Below, piece after piece: positions 44,620-52,400 of a stretch of DNA of 64,000 bases (positions are counted from its first letter, which is position 1; every line of letters begins with the position of its first letter). This DNA is from Aquisphaera giovannonii (GTDB lineage Bacteria > Planctomycetota > Planctomycetia > Isosphaerales > Isosphaeraceae): assembly GCF_008087625.1 (NCBI RefSeq), contig NZ_CP042997.1, positions 1,364,001-1,428,000 of the forward strand, read 5' to 3'. The position numbers and the translations under genes are program-made. Below the pieces are notes generated by a model that saw nothing but the letters and a program-made list of their open reading frames with translations, did no database searches and had not been told where the DNA came from.

Positions 44620-45378
44620 CTATGGCCGGTGGGAGTTTTCGGCCAGGCAATGGGAGAGGTCCCGAAACGTCCGGAGGTCGCCGAACTCGACCCGTTCCGA
44701 CGGAAGGGCGGCCGTGAGCCAGGACACGGCCCACCCGGCCAGCATCACGAGGACACCGGCGAGGGACCATCCCGGACCCAGGAAGATACCGGCGATCCAG
44801 AGGAGAAAACCGACGAGGAAGGGGCCGCAGGAGGAGATCTCATGCAACGGCGTGCGGACCTCCACCGGCGGCAACGCGTTCGGGGCCAGGCGGGAGATCG
44901 GGCCGAGGAAGACGCGGGGATGATGTCGGGTGTACTCGCGGAGGGGCGTCGAGGGCGAGAGCCCGTCCACGTCGGCCCCCGCGTCCCGGAGCAGCGATCG
45001 AATCGCGAGGAAGGCACCCGCCGGCCGGCACGCCCGGCCCAGGATCGTCAGGGGCCTGATGACCGGCCGCGACCCCCTCGCCGCGATGAGCCCGCAGACG
45101 TCCCGGAGCGTCCGCTCCCGGGCCGGCTCCAGGACGGCTTTCCAGGCCGTATCCGAGAGCCCGAGCCGCCACTCGTCATCGAGCGCACGGCCGAGCCGTC
45201 GCCAGCCGATCAGGTCGCATGCGGATCGCCACGCGTCCACCGTCGTCTCGAAAGTCAACGCCATGGTCGGATCCGCCTCGGGGTCGAACCGGCACTGCTG
45301 GCGATGCGAATCGCGGATCACCTCCAGGACATACTCCGGCGTCGCCGGGACGAGCACGGGCGGGCGATCGTCGTTCAT
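44620..45378 (-). CDS. Membrane protein of a planctomycete-specific family, paralogue 1 (252 aa)
   Basis: The protein opens DDRPPVLVPATPEYVLEVIR and has a soluble N-terminal part of about 160 residues with TFETTVDAWRSACDLIGWRR, AVLEPARERTLRDVCGLI, PAGAFLAIRSLLRDAGADVD and PSTPLREY. Two membrane helices follow (GPFLVGFLLWIAGIFLGPG and GVLVMLAGWAVSWLTAALP), then VEFGDLRTFRDLSHCLAE. A close relative lies at 47250-48023, and the two copies enclose the ATPase/nuclease-like pair. The ATG follows a good GGAGGT. I know this layout from uncharacterised Isosphaeraceae proteins; function unknown. Confidence 0.7.
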   Translation of the reverse strand: MNDDRPPVLVPATPEYVLEVIRDSHRQQCRFDPEADPTMALTFETTVDAWRSACDLIGWRRLGRALDDEWRLGLSDTAWKAVLEPARERTLRDVCGLIAARGSRPVIRPLTILGRACRPAGAFLAIRSLLRDAGADVDGLSPSTPLREYTRHHPRVFLGPISRLAPNALPPVEVRTPLHEISSCGPFLVGFLLWIAGIFLGPGWSLAGVLVMLAGWAVSWLTAALPSERVEFGDLRTFRDLSHCLAENSHRP

Positions 45379-45582
45379 GGCCTGACCTCCAGCCGGGCCG
45401 GTTGGACTTCGGCATGGATGAAGAGTATGTGCCTGAGGTCGCATTCGGCAAGGTCCCGACGGCCGAACAGGAACATCGCGGCGCACGAGAATGGGGACCG
45501 TTACGCCATGCCTCAAGTCGGCTATGATGAGCAGACGATCCGACAACACCGGACCTTAGGGGCGGCGACTCGCTGTCATCGT

Positions 45583-46665
45583 ATGCTCCAACGGCTGAAT
45601 CTGAAGAATTTCACCGTTTTTCAGGACGCCGAGGTTGAATTCGTCCCCGGAATCAATGTCTTCCTCGGCGCGAATGCCACGGGGAAGACGCATGCGATGA
45701 AAGTTGTGTATGCGCTCATCCGGTCCGTCAAGGACTACCATGCAAAGCATGCGTCGCCGACCCGTCGAAGCCGAGGTCTGGAGCCGAAGATTGAGGAAAA
45801 GCTCTCCGCTGTATTTCGCCCGGAGGCCGGAAGCACTGGGAGACTGGTCCGACGCTTCGGAAGCAGTCCAATTGCGGATGTCTCGCTCACCCTGAAAGGT
45901 GCGAAGATCGAGGGCGGGATCGACTTCGAGTCCTTCCACCTGGAAATCCTCGACGATTCCGCCTCATGCCCGGCCTCCCTGTTTCTCCCGGCCCGCGAGG
46001 TCCTCTCGATCTATCCCGGTTTCCTCGCGGCCTACCAGAATCGTGAGCTAGCTTTCGATGAAACCTATTACGACCTCTGCCTGGCGCTGAGCGCATCTCC
46101 GCTGCGCGGTCGTCGAGGCGCTGCGGCCTCGTCGATCCGGGAGCCTCTCGTCGCGTGCCTCGACGCCGAGGTTGTTCTCCGGGGAGATTCATTCTTCGTC
46201 AAATCGGAGGATGATGGAATTGTCGAGGCCCACCTCGTCGCCGAAGGCTACCGGAAGATCGCGACGCTGCTGCATCTGATCGCCAATGGCTCGCTGGCGA
46301 AGGGGAGCGTGCTTTTCTGGGACGAGCCGGAGGCGAACCTGAACCCGAGGCTGACGAAGGTCGTCGCGGACTTCCTGCTCCGGCTCGCGGGTAACGGAAT
46401 CCAGGTCGTCCTCGCGACCCACGATTATCTCCTGACGAACGAATTGTCCCTCCAGGCCGAGTATCAAACCGACGCGGCCCGGCGGTCGCCGATCCGATTC
46501 TTCTCCTTCACGAGAGGCAAGGATCAAAGCGTCGGCGTGCAATGGGGCGCGACGCTGGCCGACCTGGCCGAGAATCCGATCATGGAGGAGTTCCAGGCCC
46601 TCTACGACCGGGAACGGCGCCTGTTCCTGGCCCGCGACGAGGAGCCGGCGGGCCGGGGAGATTGA
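45583..46665 (+). CDS. SMC/ABC-like ATPase (360 aa), first gene of a candidate two-gene nuclease system
   Basis: The chain starts LQRLNLKNFTVFQDAEVEFV, with Walker A FLGANATGKTHAMK (about residues 28-40), Walker B SVLFWDEPEANLNPRLTKVV and the switch VVLATHDYLLTNELS. The middle holds LFLPAREVLSIYPGFLAAYQ, a block common in AAA proteins paired with nuclease-like partners. The ABC signature is weak (VAEGYRKIATLLHLIANGSL). The start at 45583 was chosen because homology begins there; earlier starts add no recognisable sequence. The next gene begins three bases after the stop, so the pair is tightly coupled. No C-terminal TOPRIM is present. Confidence 0.82.
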   Translation: MLQRLNLKNFTVFQDAEVEFVPGINVFLGANATGKTHAMKVVYALIRSVKDYHAKHASPTRRSRGLEPKIEEKLSAVFRPEAGSTGRLVRRFGSSPIADVSLTLKGAKIEGGIDFESFHLEILDDSASCPASLFLPAREVLSIYPGFLAAYQNRELAFDETYYDLCLALSASPLRGRRGAAASSIREPLVACLDAEVVLRGDSFFVKSEDDGIVEAHLVAEGYRKIATLLHLIANGSLAKGSVLFWDEPEANLNPRLTKVVADFLLRLAGNGIQVVLATHDYLLTNELSLQAEYQTDAARRSPIRFFSFTRGKDQSVGVQWGATLADLAENPIMEEFQALYDRERRLFLARDEEPAGRGD

Positions 46666-46668
46666 ACC

Positions 46669-47226
46669 GTGCCGACGGTCATCGAGGAGCGGTTCCTCCG
46701 ATTCGAGTTCTCCGACGATTGGCTGGCCGTCAAGTACGACGACCATCCCGACTATCGGGAGCGGATCGGGGGGTTGCGGGAGACCAAGGCGATCGACCTG
46801 GTGGCGACATTCCGCCGCAACCGCCACACCCTGCACTTCATCGAGGTGAAGGATTTCCGCGGCCACCGCATCGAGAACCGCGAGCGTATCCGGGACGGCG
46901 AGCTGGCGGTCGAGGTCGCCCAGAAGGTCCGCGACACGATCGCCGGCATCATCGCGGCCCATCATCGAGGCAAGGCAGAGACCTGGGGGCCGCACGCTCA
47001 ATGCCTCGTCACTCCGGACCGGCCGGTCAAGGTGGTCCTCTGGCTGGAGGAGGACCTGCCCCACATCCCGCCGGGCCGTCCGCAGAACCGGGCTTCCGTC
47101 CTGACGGACGCCCTCAAGAGAGAGCTGCGATGGCTGACGACCAAGGTCCTGGTCCTCAACATCGCCTCGGGTAGCCTCGACGGCCTCGGCGTCACGAACC
47201 TGCCCGGGGCGGGGCATCAGCCATGA
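46669..47226 (+). CDS. PD-(D/E)XK-like protein (185 aa), partner of the ATPase
   Basis: The GTG at 46669 starts three bases after the ATPase stop. The signature is AIDLVATFRRNRHTLHFIEV continuing KDFRGHR: Asp43, Glu59 and Lys61 in the spacing D-x15-E-x-K of PD-(D/E)XK nucleases, with a hydrophobic strand before E-V-K. The remaining part is alpha/beta (VAQKVRDTIAGIIAAHH, VKVVLWLEEDLPH). I know no named family. Nuclease activity is inferred from the motif alone. The pair with an SMC-like ATPase resembles the logic of two-gene anti-phage systems. Confidence 0.7.
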   Translation: MPTVIEERFLRFEFSDDWLAVKYDDHPDYRERIGGLRETKAIDLVATFRRNRHTLHFIEVKDFRGHRIENRERIRDGELAVEVAQKVRDTIAGIIAAHHRGKAETWGPHAQCLVTPDRPVKVVLWLEEDLPHIPPGRPQNRASVLTDALKRELRWLTTKVLVLNIASGSLDGLGVTNLPGAGHQP

Positions 47227-47249
47227 TGCGGGCCGCCAGCTTGCCCCGC

Positions 47250-48023
47250 TCACTCCTCCAGAACCCAGGCTCCGTCGGCCACGGCGTACGAGAGGTCGCG
47301 GAAGGTCTGCAGGGGGCCGAACTCGACCCACTCGCGGGGATCGGGCGGGACGGTGATCCAAGATCCGACGTACGATACCAGGGCCAGGAGGAGGCCGGCC
47401 ATCATGACGATGGGTGACAGGAACTTCCCCACGAACGCCGTCATGTGGCCGAGGCGGCGCCCGAGGACGGCCGCGTCGTGCCAGGAATAGTTCCGGTGGA
47501 CCAGCACGATGGGGAGTGAGGCCGGGGCCAGGCGGGAGATCGGGCCCTGGAAGACGTCGCGGTGACGGAGGACATACTCGTCCAGCGACGTCGAGGGCGA
47601 GACGCCTTCCACGTCCGCCCCCGCCTCGATGAGCAGGGAGCGAATCGCCAGGAAGGCACCCGCCGGCAGGCAGGGGCGGCCGAGAATCGCGAGCGGCTCG
47701 AGGGCCCGCATCCGCGCACCCGAGGCGATGAACTCGCAGAGCTCACCGAGGGTCCGCTCCCTGGCCGGCTCCAAGACCGCCCGCCAATCCGCGTCCGGGC
47801 GGCCGAGCTGCCAGATGTCGTTCAGGGCTCGCCCGATCCACCGCGACGAGGCGACCAGATCGATCTCCGTCTGCCACTCCGCGACCGTGGTCTCGAACGT
47901 CAACGGGCGGTCCGGCTCCTGACCCGCAAGGCACCTCACGATCCTTCGATGGTCATTGCCGAACACATCGAGGACATACTCCGGCGTCGCCGGGACGAGG
48001 ACGGGCGGTCGATCGTCGCGCAT
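47250..48023 (-). CDS. Membrane protein of the same planctomycete family, paralogue 2 (257 aa)
   Basis: It shares DDRPPVLVPATPEYVLDV, LTFETTVAEWQTEIDL, AVLEPARERTLGELCEFI, PAGAFLAIRSLLIEAGADVE, GPISRLAP and VEFGPLQTFRDLSYAVAD with the protein at 44620-45378. Two membrane helices lie in FLSPIVMMAGLLLALVSYVG and its surroundings. It is convergent with the PD-(D/E)XK-like gene, with only 23 bases between stops. Together the paralogues bracket the ATPase/nuclease-like pair, which may be chance clustering of an expanded family or part of one system. Confidence 0.7.
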   Translation of the reverse strand: MRDDRPPVLVPATPEYVLDVFGNDHRRIVRCLAGQEPDRPLTFETTVAEWQTEIDLVASSRWIGRALNDIWQLGRPDADWRAVLEPARERTLGELCEFIASGARMRALEPLAILGRPCLPAGAFLAIRSLLIEAGADVEGVSPSTSLDEYVLRHRDVFQGPISRLAPASLPIVLVHRNYSWHDAAVLGRRLGHMTAFVGKFLSPIVMMAGLLLALVSYVGSWITVPPDPREWVEFGPLQTFRDLSYAVADGAWVLEE

Positions 48024-48148
48024 GGAGTCATCCTGCGTCCGGAAGGATCGGGGCGCGGCACACTCCGAGGCTACAAATCGGCGAGCTGTCCCGGCAAGGG
48101 CTCGCCGAGCGGTCGCCAGGCTCGCTGGGTTCGGTGAGGCGGGGCGGC

Positions 48149-49423
48149 TCACTCCATCGGCCAGATGCCCTGGGCGCGCAGCGTATTCAGGTCCAGCAGG
48201 CGCGGGCCGGTGGGGTCGTCTGGCCTCAGGCGGGCGGGGTCGAAGAAGCAGGCGAACAGCGACCGCGCGCGGTCGCGGGCGGCCTCGAAGTCGCCGTCGG
48301 AGATCATGGTCGTCTCCAGGTAGTCCCAGGTCCGGGAGCCCCGCGAGGTCTCCCAGGCGACGAAGGCGTGGCCCGGGATGAGCACGAGGCCCGCGTGCAG
48401 CGAGGCGCACTCCAGCAGGCTGGCGAAGAGCACGGTGCCGTCGATGCAGTTGGCCGCCTTCTGCCTCAGCGACTCCCGCGGCAGCCTCGTCCGCTGCGTC
48501 GCCTGCCCGGGCCCGGCGCCGAAGTCGATGATCGAATTGACGTAGGCGATGCCCTCCTGCGCCAGCGTGTCGAAGAGGGCCCTGACCTGGGCGGCCGTCG
48601 CCTCCGGGTCGCGCTCGCCCTGGTAGCCCCAGATCCGCCTCCCGGCGAGCTTCTCCGCGGCCTTGCGGACGATCGCCTGCACCGGCTCGATGTGCGGCGT
48701 GACCCAGGCCCCGTAATACTTCGAAAGGTCCCTCCGCGTGCCCGTGGACGGGTCGGCCACGGAGTTGAAGCTCGACGTGCGGGCCAGCATCAGCAGGCTG
48801 TGCGTGTCGTGCGACTCGATGAGGCTGGACCAGTTCGGGTTGCGCGTCCGCGCGTCCTCGATGGAGGCGAAGATCTCGACGCGGACCTGGAGGGTAGCCC
48901 GCTGGACCTGGACGATCCTCCGGGCCTGCTCGGGCAGCAGCGACGGCAGCATCGGGATGACCTTCGGCTCGCGATCGCCGGGGCGGAGCTCGACGGTCTT
49001 GATGGCCCGGGCCGAGAGCCCCTCGATGTGGGCGCTGACGCAGACCCGCCGCCACTCGAACGACTCGTTCGTGATGGACACGGTCAGCAGCGGATCGGTC
49101 TCGGGATCGAGCAGGTGATAGATGCCGGTGGGGACGGGCTTGAGCCGGACCATCGTCTCCACGCGGAGCCCCGTCGTCTCCGGGCCGAGCAGCAGGCCCA
49201 TCGCCCTGCTCGGCTCCCCTGCCCCTGGCTGCCGCTCCGCCCGTCGGGCTGCGTATTCACCCTCGATGTTTCGCAGGCTTGCCTCGGCCTCGGCCAGCGA
49301 ATCCAGGAGTGAGTCGTCCGGCGGGATCGCCAGCGACTCGAGGATCGCGGCGTGGAGGCCGCGGACCAGCCGGGACTGGTCCTCCAGCTCGCGGAGCAAC
49401 TCGTCGATCGGTCGTTGGCTCAT
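48149..49423 (-). CDS. Transglutaminase-like protein (424 aa), downstream of the CHAT-STAND genes
   Basis: The N-terminal 70 residues are a charged coiled-coil-like segment (IDELLRELEDQSRLVRGLHA, DSLAEAEASLRNIEGEYAAR). The middle is beta-rich (LLTVSITNESFEWRRVCVSA). The C-terminal part has a papain/transglutaminase-like triad: Cys in KAANCIDGTVLFASLLE, His in LIPGHAFVAWET and Asp in TWDYLETTMI. There is no signal peptide, so it acts in the cytoplasm. The ATG is seven bases after the stop of the larger gene at 49431, so they share a transcript. A second protease-type domain next to CHAT proteins suggests a proteolytic cascade; that is inference. Confidence 0.72.
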   Translation of the reverse strand: MSQRPIDELLRELEDQSRLVRGLHAAILESLAIPPDDSLLDSLAEAEASLRNIEGEYAARRAERQPGAGEPSRAMGLLLGPETTGLRVETMVRLKPVPTGIYHLLDPETDPLLTVSITNESFEWRRVCVSAHIEGLSARAIKTVELRPGDREPKVIPMLPSLLPEQARRIVQVQRATLQVRVEIFASIEDARTRNPNWSSLIESHDTHSLLMLARTSSFNSVADPSTGTRRDLSKYYGAWVTPHIEPVQAIVRKAAEKLAGRRIWGYQGERDPEATAAQVRALFDTLAQEGIAYVNSIIDFGAGPGQATQRTRLPRESLRQKAANCIDGTVLFASLLECASLHAGLVLIPGHAFVAWETSRGSRTWDYLETTMISDGDFEAARDRARSLFACFFDPARLRPDDPTGPRLLDLNTLRAQGIWPME

Positions 49424-49430
49424 GGTCGAC

Positions 49431-52400
49431 TCACGGGCCTCCGCGGGATGCCTGGGTAGGCTCCGCCGATTCGAGGGCTTCCCGGCCCGGCAACGTCCCC
49501 CACCGGGCCTTGAGGTCGGATCGGACCTGCTGCCATTCCTGGACCTCGAGGACGCGGTAGGTCCCCTTGTCCTCCAACTCCAGCCCCGTGAGGGCCCGGG
49601 TCCAGAGCTCGATGCCCGCCTGATCATCCTTCAGGCTGTGCCGGGCGACGGGCCAGATCCTCGCGGTCCTGTCCCAGCTCCCCGTGAGGACCGCCTTCCC
49701 GTCGCGGCGATACGCGACGGAGCAGACCGTGGCCTCGTGCCGGAACGGCGGGCCGACAGGCTTGCCGGTCGCAATGTCCCAGAGCCGGGCCGAGCCGTTC
49801 TGATCGCCGGTCAGCAGCGTCTCCCCGTCGGGGCTGAATGCGACGGACCAGACCGAGCAGGGATGCTGGATCGGGGTGCCGATGGGCCTGGCCGTCGCCA
49901 CGTCCCACAGGCGTGCGTAACCGTCGTCGCACGCGGTCGCCAGGATCGACCCATCCCGATTGTAGGCGACCGAGAAGACCGAGATCGGGTGGCGGAGCGG
50001 CGGCCCGATGGGGCGGAGCGTGCCGACATCCCATACCTGTACGACGCCGCTGTAGTCGGCCGTCGCGAAGCTCCCGCCGCTCGGGTGGAAGGCGATCCCC
50101 CAGACCTGCGACGCCAGCGACGCCGGTTCGGCGACGCCTCGTCCTTGGGCGACGTCCCAGAGATGAGCCTTTCCGCCCACGGTGCCGGTGGCTACATACT
50201 TGCCGTCGGGGCTGAAGGCCCCGGACATCACCGCGGTTCCGTGTCGGAGTGGCGGGCCGATCGGACTTCGCGTGGATGCGTCCCAGATCCGGATCGACTT
50301 GTCGCTGCCGCCGGCGAGGAACCTATCTCCTCCCGGATCGAACGCGACTATGTTCACCTCGTCATCAAACTTCAGGGGGCTGCCGCGCAGGGACCCGGAA
50401 GTCGTATCCCAGATTCGCACCGACTTGTCGCTGCCGCCGGTAACCATCGACCGGCCATCCGGGCTGATCGCCGCGGATCGCACCCAGTCCCCATGGTCAA
50501 AGACCTTCTCCCCATCGACGATCTGGAGGTTCCATATCCTGGCCGTCTTGTCGCCGCTCCCGGTCAGGATCTGCGAGCCGTCCGGACGGAATGCGACGGC
50601 CGGAACCCATGTCTGATGCCGGATCGGCGCCCCGCGAGGCCGGCCCGTCGTCGCGTCCCAGAGGCGGGCGTACCCGTCGAGGTGGCCCGACAGGATGAGG
50701 CGCCCGTCGGGGCTGAATGCGACGGCGACGACCGCCGACCTGGGCTGGATGATCTCCCGGACGAGGCTGCCCGTCGCGACATCCCAGATGCGGACTGCCG
50801 AGTCGTATCCGCCCGTCGCGCACGCCCGGCTATCCGGGCTGAATGCAACCGCGGAGACGACCTCGGAATGGTTGAGCCCCTGCACGGGGCGGGGCTGGGC
50901 GGCTTCGAGGTCCCAGAGTTGAGCTTTCCGTTCGGCGTAGCCGAGGAGGAGCCACTTCCCATCGCGGCTCAACGCCGCCGAGGTTACGTGCCCCTCCGGC
51001 TTGATCCGCTTGTCGAGCGGCTGCCCTGTGGCCGCATGCCATGACCGTACTTCCTCGTTGTAGCTCGTCGTCACCATCAGGGAATTGTCCCAGCTGAAGG
51101 TGACCGTGTTCGTGAAGTTCTCCTGGTGCTTTATGGGAGTCCATGCGCTTGCCCGCTCGCCCGTGCCCGCGTCCCACAATCGGATCTCGCCATCCTGGCA
51201 GCATGTGGCCAGATACTCGCCGTCTGGTCGGTAGGCCACGGCGCTGACGGTGTCGGGATGTTCCAGCGGCTTGCCGCGCGGCAAGCCCGTGGCCACGTCC
51301 CACAATCGCGCCGTCTTGTCGAAGCCGCCTGTCAACGCCGTCGCCCCATCGGGGCTGAACGCAACGGCTCGGACGCCACCGTCATGACGGAAGATTGCCT
51401 CGAGGGGCGTGAGTCGAGACTGCCACGCGGCCAGGTTCGCCAGGGTCACTCGGCGGAGGCCTTTCTCGTCCGGGGGGGTGAGCTTGAGGCTGCGTGCCAG
51501 CCAGAGCAGCCCGCGGTCAACCTCGCCTCCCTCGCAGAGCTTCGAGCCGCGATCGAACGCGAGGGCCGCGGAGGTCATCTGGAACGCGCGGCTCCTTGCG
51601 TCCGCGAGCCTCCGGCTGTCCTCGGCGAACTGCTGGCTCCGCCTGGCGGTGCCGGCCTGCTGGAAGGCGAAGAGGGCCAGGGAGAGCATGGCCGCGGCCA
51701 GCGTGAGGGACCCGGCCGTCGCCAGGACCAGCCGGCGGAACCGGGCTCGCCGGGCCCCTTCCTGGCCCCATTCGGCGGCCACCCTGGCCAGCGCGTCGTG
51801 GCCGAGCCGGATGTAGCGGAGCGGCTTCTCACCCTCGATGCGGATCTCATCCTCGCGGAGCAGGCGGACGCGGACCGCTTTCTCCAGCACCTCATCGAAC
51901 GAGGTCGGCCGGGCCCATCGCGCCGCCAGGCCGTCTCGCAGGTGCAGGGAGGTCGTGAGGGTGCCGTCGGGCTGGCGGTTGCAGAGCCGGCCGTAGAGGT
52001 CCTTGAAGGCACGGCGATCCTCGGCCGAGAGGCTCATGACGCGCCGCAGCGCGTCCTCGGCGAAGGCGCGGAGGCCCCCCTCGACCCCGCGGATCGCGTT
52101 CAGGTCATCCTCGGTGACGACCCCGGCCGAGACCGTGTCCTCCTTCTCGCGCTCGTAGAGCTGGGTGCAGATCACCTGGACCAGCGGCAGGATGCCGTCC
52201 TGGTGGTCCCGGCGCAGGTCCAGCACCGCGTCGGCGATCCGCTCCGGGATTCCCTCGGCGTAGCGGAAGCCGTACGAGGGCTCTCGCGTCGGTCTCTTGA
52301 TCGCCTCGATCAGGGCGGGCCGGGAGAAGTCGCGGAGCAAGTCGTCCCGAACGCCGACGAGGTCGCGGCGCCCCTCCCGCAGATGGTCGAGGAGCCGCCC

